A stretch of 64,000 bases of DNA from Rana temporaria. Lineage: Eukaryota > Chordata > Amphibia > Anura > Ranidae. The stretch is from positions 302,378,373-302,442,372 of the forward strand of contig NC_053491.1 of the NCBI RefSeq assembly GCF_905171775.1. The letters are read 5' to 3'. The first letter of the stretch is position 1, and each line of letters starts with the position of its first letter. This document shows, piece by piece, positions 44,985 to 56,000 of this stretch. The translations under genes were made by a program, and so were the position numbers. The notes under the pieces are model-generated. The model saw only the letters and a program-made list of their open reading frames with translations. It had not been told where the DNA came from and did not search any database.

Positions 44985-47900
44985 ATTTAAATCCCTCCCC
45001 AGCACATCTATAAGATTCTTCAATTTTTGTTCGAGATTTCGCTTTTTATTTATAATATTCTTGAGGGCGATGTTTGTTTCCTCTATTTCTGCCATGCAGG
45101 AATTTATCTCCCCAATTAGGAGGACACCTCCTGAAATTTGAAAAAAAAAAACATGTATTAAAATTATGCAGGCCTACATGTATTACCTGAAGCTGTGCTG
45201 TATGACACTGACCTGATGTGGTGGGATTTTGCAATTCCTGCACATTCGTCGAGGGTGGGGCTTGGCTCTGTGTTGGGTTTGTCGGCTCCACTGATGCAGC
45301 TTCATTGCGCCCTATGAGATTGTAAAAAAAGGGATACATAAATCAAAAAGATTAGAGGCCTGAAAGAGGAATATCAATCATTCTTTTTAAACAATTGTCT
45401 GTTTTTACAATTCTTCTAAGCTTAACACAGGATTTTATCCATTACCAAAGCTGCTGCATTTCTCTATCTTTGGCCAAGTTTCCTACATGGAAAAACAACA
45501 AGTATACACTGGATCACCTCTGTGTGACACCCTAACTAGATTATTCTTGTGACCAACACTCAGTGCCGATCCTGACCTCCCTGGGGCCAGAAGCAAAATG
45601 ACATAGCACATTAAAAAAAGAGAAGCGGGGGGCGCTGACGACAGTGACATGTCACATTAAAGAAAGTTGAGAAGTGGGGGGAGGGGCGAGACTATCTGGG
45701 GAGCGACATTCTCTCCTGTATCACTACAGAAGGGTGTGGAGCGTTGTTTCAAACAGGCTAGGCATAACGCCCCTGCATGGCTACACCTCCATATGGCGCA
45801 ACAGCGCCCTGCCGGAATTAGAGCACATCCACGACACTGAGATTTGGAGCTCCAGGGGGATATATTATCTGTCACACATCACCAGAGGAGGGAAACTGAA
45901 ACCCTTTGCCATGCTGCAAGCTGAATATGGCCAACCTGACCATATGCTATTCCAATACGCTCCAACTGCGACATGCCTTCCAGGCCCAGTTCCCTCAGAA
46001 TGACCTAGTTCTGGCTGACAACCCCCTCATGGCAGCAGTTAAGTATCCAGACCCCAAAAAGTTGATCACCCAATTTCACACAATGATTACGCTCCCGAGC
46101 GCGACAGTGTCTGCCTACGCCCTAAAGTCCAGGTGGGTGGAGGAGGTGGGTCCAATGGAGGACGATGAGTGGAGTGATGCTCTAGACCAGGGCTCAAAAT
46201 TTCAAGTCCTGAGCTACTAGCCAGGCCTCAAGAGTTACTCGCCACCAGTTGCCTCACCTAATTCATACACTGCCCTGCGCCTAATTGCACCCATAAACAC
46301 GCCCTCGTAGATTATCTCATGGAATGACAATGTTTTATGCAGAATCAAATTACAAAATTAAATATTACCAACAACAACTTTTACAAAATGGGACAGGGCA
46401 CTGGGGGCAGACCAGAGGGACAGGGCACTGGGGGCAGACCAGAGGGACAGGGCACTGGGGGCAGACCAGAGGGACAGGGCACTAGAACTGGGTCTCTTCC
46501 CCATTCTCTTGCTGTTTCCTCTGCAACTCCCATCCATCCTCTCTCTCTCTCCCATTCATCTCATCATCAGGAGCCTGTGTGTGCGGCTCCACGCTTGCAT
46601 GTCCCCACTTCCCCCTTTTATTCAGGCTGGCAGAGAGGAGCTGCAGCACAGCGGGAGGGAGTACAATCCAGCGCTGAGATCCACACAACTGCACAGCCAT
46701 TGACACCATAGCACAGCGCACACTGACAGCACACAGCACACATTGAGACCAGTCTGTTCACAGTGCTCAGGCTAAACTGTTGGACACTTACATAGAGCAC
46801 AAGGAGAAGAAAACTGCACAAACTAGAAGGCTGCCGCTCTCATGTCAGGGCAACTTTCAGTGAGCGCTGCACCGGAGTGGGAATTTTGCAATCCTCCACC
46901 TCACTCACTACTTTCTGCTCTCCAGCCACATTGGTCGGGGCCCGGGGGAGGGGGCAGGCTCAGAGAGGTCATACTGTTAGGTCCCATGGCTTAATGAGAA
47001 TTGTAAGGAGAGCACCTGTGTACTGCTCTGCCTGTGCGCGGCTCAACAGACTACTTTTCCCGAGCATGCACCTTTCCTCTTCGGCCGCCAATCTCATCGG
47101 GACTCTAAGTGTAGGCACAGATTGGAGGGAGATTGGTCATGCAGCCCTGTCATCACTCGCCCACAGCCTAAATTCACTCGCCAAATGCTAGTAGGCGAGT
47201 GGAAATTTTGAGGGCTGCTCTAGACGCATGCAAACTAGTATCCCCTAAGCTGTCGGACCGCCTCACACAAACCTTCATATTTAACAGAGCCTACCTCACA
47301 CCTCTCAGGATTTCTAGATATAGAAGGGACTTCCCCTCTACTTGCCCAATGTGTAACCATGAGGCGGGAACCTTCTTTCACCTGATCTGGAAGTGTGTAA
47401 AGATCCAGGCTTTCTGGGAGCAGGTGGTGAGGTTCCTTCACGATAAGATGGGATCCCCCATAACTCTGCAGCCAAAGCCATGCCTGCTGGGTATATTCCC
47501 AGATGCAGAAATGAATAAATTCATAAAGGTCTTCCTACATGAGACACTTTTTGTGGCCCGGAAGGTTATAGCGCGAGTGTGGATGCGCCCAGGCCCTCCT
47601 GAGTTCTCCCATTGGCTGGCGGAGGTCAACAATGTACTTCCATACAAAAAACTGGTTTATTCTCACAGGGGCTGCCCGGCCAAATATGGGAAAATATGGG
47701 ATAAGTGGTTGAACTCACCCTCTACCAGTTCCTAGACGTTTAAGTGTATGCATTGCTGTATTCCATGTTTTTTTTTTTTTCTATTTTTGTTGATAGGCTC
47801 ATGTCTACACCCTGCTCGAGATCATTTGATATATATTGTAACACTACGCCTTCTGTATACCATGTGTACTGCTGTTTTGCTCAATAAAAGCTTTTTTGAT

Positions 47901-48810
47901 GGAAAGAAGTGGGGGGAGGGGGTGTTCTGCTGTCGGAAATGACATCTTACATTAAATTGAGAAGCAAGGGGTGCTGACTTCTTGCCTCTTCTCCCATGCA
48001 GCCAGCGAGTTGAGAAGCGGGGTGAGGGGGCGAAAATTACTTCTTACCAGGTTGGGCCTCTAGTTATTTGGGGGGCCCTTCGCAGCTTTGCGGGGCCCTA
48101 AGTGGCTTGCATAGTGAGCCTATAGGGCGGATCGGCCATGCCAACCATTGTGCTACTGAGTCCATATGTGTAACCAACTGCTGTGCTGAGCATACTCTCC
48201 TTTTACTGTATATTGACGTAAGTTGGATTATTTAAATCTAGTTAATAACACATCCTACATGGAATGACCAACCAATTATTATGCCCACAAACATGAACCT
48301 TGAAACATCTATTCTTGAACTGTATATATACAAAACCTGAAATAAAAACCACAAATGCCGCAAAATAATAAAAACAAATACTCCGAGTACACATGAAAAT
48401 TACTTACGTCTTATGAGGACTCTTCGAATTCTCTCCAGCTGCTCTGGGTTTCTTCTTTTCAAGTCACACCACCTCTTCCTCAACTGATCCCTTGACCTCT
48501 GCACCCTGAATTTCTCATGGAGAGTCCTCCGTACCTTCTCCATGATCTGGCCCTTTACTTTCTTGGGTTTCCTGTAAGGCCCTATTAGACAATCATAGTC
48601 CTCTTCAACAATTGCAACCATCTCCACCATCTCATCAAAGGTCATTCTGGTGGCTGGTTTCCTGCTCCTTCTCCTGGTGTGTGCCTGGCCTCTCTCCTTA
48701 ATTGTGGTTGCAGCTTCCTGTCTCTCCTGAGTCTCCTCCATTATGTCTTCTTTAGTGAAGTGCATTGATCGACCGAAAAGGGGCATGCCAATTACTAGAA
48801 CGATCGTCAT
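44985..48810 (-). CDS. C Myb/SANT-like protein gene, three exons
   Basis: Exon 1 about 48411-48810. A likely start is the ATG at 48741 (MEETQERQEAA) or an earlier one at 48810. The domain TRMTFDEMVEMVAIVEEDYD, KKVKGQIMEKVRRTLHEKF and SRDQLRKRWCDLKRRNPEQL is a Myb/SANT-like DNA-binding fold known from Harbinger accessory proteins, which escort the transposase to DNA. Donor: GTAAGTAATT. Exon 2 about 45215-45313 (GRNEAASVEPTNPTQSQ) with the acceptor CTCATAG and a donor AG/GTCAGTG. Exon 3 about 44985-45140 with the helical C-terminus NLEQKLKNLIDVLGRD. Intron 1 is enlarged by R1, a LINE and a hAT. The exons themselves look open. Confidence 0.72.
45690..47735 (+). pseudogene. LINE ORF2 C-terminal fragment
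   Basis: Fragments read RLGITPLHGYTSIWRNSALP, then (frame change near 45960) LQLRHAFQAQFPQ and SAYALKSRWVEEVGPMEDDE. After the hAT the frame continues DACKLVSPKLSDRLTQTFIF and CPMCNHEAGTFFHLIWKC, the zinc-finger-like C-terminal motif of L1/Tx1-type ORF2. RT and endonuclease domains are missing because of 5' truncation. Confidence 0.88.
46188..47217. mobile_element. hAT element in the LINE
   Basis: 1030 bp; ends CAGGGCTCAAAATTT and AAATTTTGAGGGCTG; perfect 8-bp duplication CTCTAGAC (46180-46187 and 47218-47225). No transposase. Near 46387-46480 it holds a 27-bp tandem repeat (GGACAGGGCACTGGGGGCAG plus ACCAGAG). Removing it restores the LINE frame (SDALD then ACKLV). Confidence 0.95.
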
Positions 48811-48829
48811 AGGCGGGGTATACGTGCGG

Positions 48830-48862
48830 AGCTTCTCGCATGCGCAGTGTATAAAGGGATAT
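48830..48862 (+). promoter_or_regulatory. Divergent-region core promoter of C
   Basis: GCATGCGCAGTGTATAAAGG, lying between the Myb-like gene (minus) and the MADF 5' UTR (plus). Equivalent boxes occur in H1 (GCATGCGCGGAGTATAAAAA, 61740) and A (GCGTGCGTAGTGTAAAAAGG, minus, about 53010). Confidence 0.65.
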
Positions 48863-49159
48863 TGCGTGAGTTAGAACGACGTTCGCAGTCGGTAGAAAAC
48901 GTCGGGCAAACGATCGTGCAGTACGACGATACGAAACTTGATTTTTGGACTTTATGATCAGTGGATGAGTTTGTGGACCATCACTTTATGCGATGTAAAA
49001 AAATGACGTTTTTAAAAACGTCAATTTAATTGACCGTGTGTGGGAGAAAACATTGTTTTATTTCTTCTGAAAATCGACCAAAAAAAATTGAAGCATGCTT
49101 CAATTTTATGTGTCGTTTTTGCCCAACGTCGTTTTTTGTGTCATAAACATTGACCGTGT

Positions 49160-49986
49160 GTAGGTAAAAACTTTGTTTTAAGCCCGCGCATGCTCAGAAG
49201 CAAGTTAGGAGACGGCAGCGCTCGTTCTGGTAAAACTACTGTTCAGAATGGATTAAGCACATTCATTAGGTCGTTTTCAGCTTATATAGAATAAAATAAT
49301 GCGCTTCTTTACACCCTGCTTTTAAATGCTACACAAAAATGGTCGTTTGTTGCGGCTGATCTTGTTACATAGTTATGACAAACTTTTAACTTGACTATTT
49401 CTTGTTAGATAATGTTTAGGTTTGTGCTGTGTTATTTAGGTGTATCTTCCATCTTCAAACTTTAAAATATATATATTGGCAACCATTTTGTGTGTGTGTT
49501 TTTATTTTGGCCCAAACTTTTGGTGAAATCTATATTTTGGGTTGATTTTGGAGTGTGTGAAGTGGCTGCAACAACATAATTTTTTTTTTTTTAGTTACCC
49601 ACAAGCATGTGTTTTTACCTTGTTAATGTTTCCTAAAAGTTTTGTAAAATGGGTCTGCCCACTCACTAATGATCTCTCAAATTCCTAAAAAATACACATG
49701 GTCAAATTTGTATGATAAATCAAAAGTGCATTTATTCTGCCAAAATATGAATAAATAAAATGGTGGCAAACAAAAAACACAACTTAATAAAAACAAAGAT
49801 GCCAAGGAAGGCAGCACTTGAGAGCGTGCTTGAACTTAGTAAAACAAGGGTCCCCCAAGCCACTGATCGGGTAAATGGAATAGCCATTTATTTAATCAAA
49901 CATTTATTCACGATTGTCAAAGCATGTGTTTCTGTTTCTGTACATACATATGTATGTATGTGTGTGTATGTGTGTATATATCTATA

Positions 49987-50073
<87 letters not shown>

Positions 50074-50520
50074 ATATTAGTTGTGTGTGTTAGGTAATAT
50101 CTATTGGGTAGCAATGTATTTCTTACTGTGTTTAAAAGCCTATATTTTTATGTGTCAGGCATGGGATGTGACCATTCAACATCCTATCCCTGAACAAAAG
50201 CCATTCACACCTTTAGCTGTGAAAAGGCTCATCACTGGGTTTTTCCCAGAGAAATCTGGAAGTGACATGTAGAAGCTAAATGACCATTTGTCTTCTGAAT
50301 GTAGCTACATTCAGAATGCCTCCCCCTTTTAGACTGTATAAATTGTACAGAGACACACAGTTTTGTTTGAACAGATTTTTTGAATGTATGACAATGTATA
50401 CACACTGTTCTCCAAGCTTTTAAGAGTTTTCTGGAAGCTTGCTTGTATATTAAATACATCTTTTTGAAATCAATTTGGATTCAGCAGTCAACTTTACTGA
50501 AGAACTTTAACTTAAAGTTT
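49160..50520. other. A left sub-terminal region with MADF-like fragment and microsatellite
   Basis: At 49760-49890 (plus) the words NKKHNLIKTK and ALESVLELSKTRVPQATDRV match the MADF of A (INKNKDVREKAKESMLEFVKTRVPQAT in part), so this is a scrap of another MADF gene. A (TA)n/(TG)n microsatellite lies at about 49945-50075. A small palindrome GAATGTAGCTACATTC is at 50298. Nothing else is recognised. Confidence 0.5.
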
Positions 50521-50581
50521 CTTCTCCATCACCACCAATCCAGGCTGTGAGTCAACTAAAAATTCCATCAGGGGCACTGTG

Positions 50582-52787
50582 TTATTTTTTTGGCTTTCTC
50601 TTCCCAGCAGCCTTCCCTGCAGTCTTCCCTGCAGCCTTCCCTGTAGCCCAAGTCCTTGGGGGCTGGGTTCCTGGAGGCGATGTAGTGCCAGGAGCCAGAG
50701 CAGCCTCATGAAGAGGAGGAGCAGGAGCAGGAGGAGCAACAAGGACAGGAGGAGCAATCTGCACAATGTCGGTGTCGTCATCGAGCTGCCCCAGGGATTC
50801 CATGCTTATGGCTTTGAAGATGAGGAGTTCGCAGCGCACATGCTGGCTCTGCTCCAGATTTTGGAGCTTGGCTGCAATGAGCGCTGCGAACCCCTCTACT
50901 TCACTGGGTGGCTCTCGGATGGCCGCAGTAGCTTGGCGAAGCAGGGCCTGGGTCTCCTCCTCCATTTGTCGAAGACTCCTGACCCTTTTTGCGGGAGTGC
51001 GGAGTGGAGGGATCCGGGAGATGGTATCCCGCCGGCGTGCCTCTGGGGCCTGCCACCTCCTGGCTCCCAGTGGGTTCTGCCACCTCCTGCCTTGCAGTTG
51101 GCCCTGGCTCCCTGTGGGCCCTGGCTCCCTGTGGGGCCTGCCTCCCCCTGGCTCCCTGTGGGGCCTGCCTCCTCCTGGCTTTGCTCTGCCTGTGTATCAA
51201 AAAAAGGGACATAGTTGTTTTTTTTTTTTTCATTAATCACACACACATTTTTCTAATCATGAGAGATGCAAATTGAATGTCAATATATATTACACACAGG
51301 GTCGCCATCCCTAATTATGTGGCCCCTTACACACTTTCAGACATGGTCCCCCTGGAGTTGTGGGGGTTGTTGCAGGCTGAATTTGGGAATTAGGGGGCCT
51401 TTACACCAAAAAGCAAACTAGTCTATTTGATGTCTGGGTGTTTGACATCTGGGACCCCTTGCAGGTGTATTGCTTCTCCCCCCCCCCACTGGCCTACCCA
51501 AAAATGACACACAATCATTCCGACCCCTTCATTTTTCTATCTTGTCCCCATCCTGTTTTGCCACTACTGTCTATTGATATTATCTTTAAAAAATGTACAT
51601 TCCCTTTGAATTTAGAACACTAGTAACATCAATTTGACATCATTATTATACTTGTCATATACTAAATTCATATAAAAATGACATACCTGGCTCCATGGGT
51701 CACAATTGGGGTCCTCCAGGAACTCTTGCTCTTCCTCCGAGCTTGCCTGCTCTTGTCTGCAGGGAAGACTGGAGGATTGGCTGCTGGGAAGCTGGGAGCT
51801 ACCTGTTGGGGGAAGGGTAGACAAGGATGGCCTGGTCTCAATATGGTCGTCCAGGAACTGCAGCTGACTGTAGTACCACAGTGTCAGGGATCGGATGGGA
51901 GACTGAATTGATGAGGTCGGCCTCTCTTATATCTCCTGTCCTGGCTCCGCTGAAGGTGAAACAGAGGAAGCTGAAGGACAGGAGGGACACGAGTGCCTGG
52001 AGCCGGGGGTCCCGGGAGAACAGCTTGGCAGGGTTCAGCGGCCTGGAGTAGTCCGTGATGAGTTGCGCATGAACAAGTGAAAGCCAGGCAGGTAACCGAG
52101 GGTTAACAGTGACCAGGGGCATAGACAGGAGCAAGGTCTCAGGGATAGCCAGGTTCGTCAGCAAGCGGGCAGTGAGGTACCGAATCGTAGACAGAGCCAG
52201 AGTCAGGAACGGAGCTGGGTCAGAATACTGGGAAAACATACAGGATCAAGCAGGATTACAGAAACAAGCTGAAGATCAGTCAGCAAGGGCACAAGAGCCC
52301 AGACACCCTTTAAATAGGATGTCTGGCACCAAACTGAATTAGGCTCGTACGTGTGCGCGCGTGCCCGTATCTGTGCGCATGCGTGCCCGCAATTGCGCGC
52401 TCTGGCGCGCATGCGCGCATCTGTGAGCCATTCTATGGCAAAGACTATGCGCTTGCGCACATCTATGTGCAAAGCGTCTTACGGGAATTCCCTGACACAC
52501 AGGGTAGGTTTGTAGATGGAGTCAGCTGCAGCCCCAGACCTCATTGAGGCCAGGACTTGGACCTGTTGGGCCCTGTAGGTGCCCCTGATGGAATTTATTT
52601 TGTTCTTCACTGTGTCTGTTGTGGCTTGGGGGACCCTTGTTTTAACAAATTCCAGCATGCTCTCCTTTGCTTTTTCCCTGACATCTTTGTTTTTATTAAT
52701 TGTCTTTTTTGTTTGCCACAGAACAGGATGTTCTTTCCATTTCTGAATGAATTCAGTCATGAAGTCCACATCCTTGAAGGGATCCAT
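50582..52787 (-). pseudogene. A MADF-domain protein gene, split by a solo LTR
   Basis: Exon 1 begins at 52787 (MDPFKDVDFMTEFIQKWKEH). The MADF domain runs to PTLWYYSQLQFLDD, a DNA-binding fold related to Myb found in Harbinger-type elements. The codons for PTL and WYY are separated by the solo LTR 51882-52497. Exon 1 ends at a donor near 51687 (CCAG/GTATGT). A long intron follows to an acceptor near 51190 (ACACAG/GCAGAG). Exon 2 (50582-51189) encodes a Gly/Ser/Pro repeat (EAGPTGSQG units) and a helical segment MEEETQALLRQATAAIREPP, ending in the basic AGKRKPKK. A frame change near 50970 is needed. An exon/intron boundary with acceptor TTTGCAG lies just before the ATG, so the 5' UTR is spliced. 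Confidence 0.78.
51882..52497. repeat. Solo LTR of the G1 gypsy family in the A MADF exon
   Basis: 616 bp starting TGTCAGGGATCGG and ending TTCCCTGACA; 5-bp duplication CACAG (51877-51881 and 52498-52502). No internal region, so it arose by LTR-LTR recombination. Same family as the LTRs of G1. Confidence 0.95.
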
Positions 52788-52999
52788 TATTTCTGCAAAT
52801 GAAACATATAATCAAAAACCTAATGTCAGTCAAGCCACTACTACTAAGCTTTATCACCATATCTAGCCCACAAACTCATTCCCTGTTCACTATAATAAAG
52901 TCAAAAATTAAGTTACGTACAGTCGTTTGAAATGATCGTGACTTCCGCCTTCTTCAACAGACTCTGCACGCCGCTTTCAAAAACGTCCGATCCCTTTTT

Positions 53000-53030
53000 A
53001 CACTACGCACGCGTGACGCTCCGCACGACA
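53000..53030 (-). promoter_or_regulatory. Divergent-region core promoter of A
   Basis: On the minus strand GCGTGCGTAGTGTAAAAAGG, facing MADF, located between the MADF start (52787) and the Myb-like start (about 53094). Aligns with the boxes at 48838 and 61740. Confidence 0.55.
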
Positions 53031-53093
53031 CCCCGCCCCTGACGTTCGGAATCGTCCTTTCCCCGCCCCTTCTCTGTCGTTTTGTGAGGGAGA

Positions 53094-53642
53094 ATGATGA
53101 TGGACTACATGCATGACAATGTGGCTTCTAGCTCAAGCCAGGAGGCAGGCCAGGCCCAACCAGGCAGAAGAACCAGGTGCAGAGCCTCCAACATGTCCTT
53201 CCACGAAATGGTGGAGATGGTCATCATTTTAAATGATGATGAAACATTTTAATGTTTTAAACTCATGTTTTCCCTTTCTTCAATCTCGTAGGGCACAATG
53301 AAGCAGCAAGGCAGGAGGCCCAAGAAAAACAAGCCACACCCCCGAGGGATGTAGACGAAGGGGAACCTGCCACAACATCGGGTAAAGTATCATATACCAC
53401 AGCCTCAGGTAATGTAGATGTAGGCCTACATAATGTTAATACATGTTTTGGTCGCACATTTCAGGAACAAATCGTGCTGGTGAGGGACTTGACACCTATA
53501 GTGCCCAGCTCCTCATCGCAGGGTCTTGTCGTGCAGGGCACAAGTCGAAGACATCCGTCTTGCCTCCCGCAAAATTCGGCATAAAGCCAAAACTCTGGAA
53601 CGCCAGCTGAAAATTTTAATGAATGTTTTGGGGAGGGTTTAA
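53094..53642 (+). pseudogene. A Myb/SANT-like gene, internally deleted
   Basis: Exon 1 (53094-53252): MMMDYMHDNVASSSSQEAGQ then MSFHEMVEMVIILNDDETF and a stop. The DNA-binding core present in C and H1 is missing after the EMVEMV motif. Exon 2 about 53291-53382 (HNEAARQEAQEKQATPPRDV), after an acceptor CTCGTAG and before a donor GGTAAAG. Exon 3 about 53481-53642 (KTLERQLKILMNVLGRV and stop). Exon positions and phases match copy C. The deletion removes the part expected to bind DNA. Confidence 0.75.
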
Positions 53643-53679
53643 TTTGTTGGGGGCCTTTTTTTTTGGTTTAAAAGCCGTG

Positions 53680-54085
53680 ATTTTATATTTTAAAAATTTG
53701 CAAAAAAAATAAAAAAAGTGATTTTATTTTTGGATAATGTAAAAATAAAATAAAAAAAGTGATTTTATTTTTGGATAATGTAAAAAAAAATAAAAAAAAA
53801 GTGATTTTATTTTTGGATAATGAAAAAAACAAAAAAAGTGATTTTATTTTTGGATAATGTAAAAAAAAACAAAAAAAATAAAAAAAGTGATTTTAATTTT
53901 GGATAATGAAAAAAACAAAAATAATAAAAAAAGTGATTTTAATTTTGGATAATGAAAAAAACAAAAAAAGTGATTTTATTTTTGGATAATGTAAAAAAAA
54001 AACAAAAAAAATAAAAAAAAGTGATTTTAATTTTGGATAATGAAAAAAACAAAAAAAAAAAAGTGATTTTTGCTCTGTTAAAAAA
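53680..54085. repeat. AT-rich tandem repeat, about 40 bp unit
   Basis: About eight to ten copies of AAAGTGATTTTATTTTTGGA followed by TAATGTAAAAAA and an A-rich spacer, directly after the Myb-like stop in A. It probably arose by expansion of the 3' UTR. Confidence 0.92.
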
Positions 54086-54313
54086 TAAACATATTTGTAC
54101 TATCAAAAATGTGTGGCTAGTTCTTTGTATCAATGCTGACTCATTAAATAACTCAGGTATATTTTGTTTGTTAAGATTGACAATGATGGGAGTTTAGTAC
54201 ATCCCAAACACATGGCTCTATGAGAACCTATGAAAAAGCTACAATACCTAAAAATTATAAAACACAATAAAAATAAAAATAATTACACTGTTTATTCAAG
54301 AAAAAATAAGATT

Positions 54314-56000
54314 TTATTTTTTACCCAAGATCGGGCATTGCAATGGCCCCCCTCCCCATAAAATAATCCACAAAGGATTTACGCACTGCACGTGCGGTTT
54401 GGTGGGCCAAGCCTCCGGAGCCACAACATCTGCCTCATCAGGCAAAACCGTTAAGTTGGCGAATGTCTTCTCAAATAATTGTGTAGAATGCAACAGCATA
54501 ATATGATGTGATTCCATTTGTATTCCGCAAGGTTGATTGCAGTTAAAAACAATCTGAATCGGCTGGCCATGATTCCAAAGGCATTCTCTACCACACGTCT
54601 TGCCCTGGCCAGCTGATAATTAAAAATCCTCCTCTCAGGGGTGAGGGTGCGTTGGGGAAATGGCCTCATTAGGTGGGGACCCAATCCGAAAGCCTCATCT
54701 GCTAAAAACACGAAGGGCAGACCCTCTTCGTTCTCCTCCGCAGGTGGCAAGGCAAGGTCCTCCAACTGAAGCCGTTGGGCGAACTCCGTCTCCGCAAAGA
54801 CACCGCCGTCCGACATCCGGCCATTTTTCCCAACATCCACGTACAAGAAATCATAGTTGGCAGACACCACCGCCATCAAAACAATGCTGTGGAACCCCTT
54901 GTAGTTGTAAAAATGGGATGGGGGCACGGTGCGGACGTGCTTGCCATCAATGGCTCCTCCGCAGTTCGGAAAGTTCCAACGCTGGGAGAAGTCCGCTGCC
55001 ACAGTCTGCCATTTCTGTGGCGTGGTGGGGGAACTGTATAGAAAAATAAGAAAAAATACATTCAAACAAACATTGTGAACAGAATATCTAAAAACATTCA
55101 AGGGATCCTAATAAAATAAAATAAGTTAATTTAATATTCCAAAATAATATGGGATCACTAAGCAGATTAATCACCCCCTCTGATGTGCAATAAAAAACAT
55201 TAGGGGGAGGGGGGGCCCGAGATGAGTTTGTGACCTGACAAACAACACCCAAAAATAATAAAATATTAATATATTTTTGCAAGATATTAACATAAAAAAT
55301 TAAAAATTGTGTGTGTGTGTGTGGGGGGGGGGGGGGTTGGACTACAATGGAGGCCACAAATAAAGGGGGATATAGGCACTAGGCTAGGTGGGTTTGGCCA
55401 CAAAATAGAATGCTGGACAGGTTGGCTAACTAAAAGATACATGTAGGCTAAAAAATATTTAGAAAAACAGCATACATGGAGACAAAGTGAACATTCTCAG
55501 CATATTACAAACAGGTTAATTAGGGAGTGTTTTTGGTAACAAAATTAAGCAGACAATATAGACATAGTTTTGGCATTGAAAGGACACCACTTACCTTAAC
55601 ATAGTCCTCCTGCAGAACCTGAATGATGGCAGAACAGGTCTCCGGGATTATGAAGCCCAGAGCCTGGGGGGAGATGCCCGTCGAGAACTTCAAGTCCTGC
55701 AGACTTCTCCCTGTTGCAAGGTAGCGCAATGTAGCAACTAGCCGCTGCTCAGCAGTGATGGCTTCCCGCATAACGGTGTCCTGCCTGGTGATATATGGCG
55801 ACACCGAAGCCAAAAGCTGCTGAAATACGGGGTCAGACATCCTAGGAAAATTCCTGAAATCATCAGGGTTATTTTATCGGATCTCCCGCAGCAGAGGCAT
55901 ATGAGAGAACTGATCCCTGCGTAGCAACCAGTTCTTGGTCCACAACCTCCTCCTCACCCTGTTCATGGACCGTTGCCGGGATGCAGCACACATCCTAACA
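54314..56000 (-). pseudogene. A Harbinger DDE transposase, nearly intact
   Basis: Exon 1 about 55590-56000: WTKNWLLRRDQFSHMPLLRE, an in-frame TAA near 55875, then MSDPVFQQLLASVSPYITRQ, DLKFSTGISPQALGFIIPET and a donor AAG/GTAAGT. Exon 2 about 54314-55037: CGGAIDGKHVRTVPP (first Asp), FLYVDVGKNGRMSDGGVF, PFVFLADEAFGLGPHLMR (second Asp), RRVVENAFGIMASRFRLF (Glu), CCCILHNYLRRHS, then a frame change near 54450 and a C-terminal PKPHVQ-type tail region ending ILWGGGPLQCPILG. DDE residues are all kept; one stop and one frame change are the visible lesions. The protein would excise and insert Harbinger copies together with the Myb-like and MADF partners. Confidence 0.88.

Larger units (their letters stand above)
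45687..47905 (+). mobile_element. 5'-truncated Tx1/L1-type LINE in R1
   Basis: Flanked by a 16-bp target duplication GAAGTGGGGGGAGGGG (45671-45686 and 47906-47921). It is 5' truncated and ends in AATAAAAGC-type sequence, as for target-primed reverse transcription. It contains the RT C-terminal region and a CCHC-like tail. Interrupted by a hAT at 46188-47217. Confidence 0.93.
45561..48140. mobile_element. hAT MITE R1 in the C Myb intron (holding a LINE)
   Basis: Ends CAGTGCCGAT and ATCGGCCATG; imperfect 8-bp duplication CCAACACT / CCAACCAT (45553-45560 and 48141-48148). Without the LINE it is about 345 bp and aligns along its length, inverted, with R2 at 56995-57289. Confidence 0.85.

Noticed and set aside
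49920..50080. Tyr-Ile repeat peptide
   Set aside because: Translation of a (TA)n/(TG)n microsatellite.
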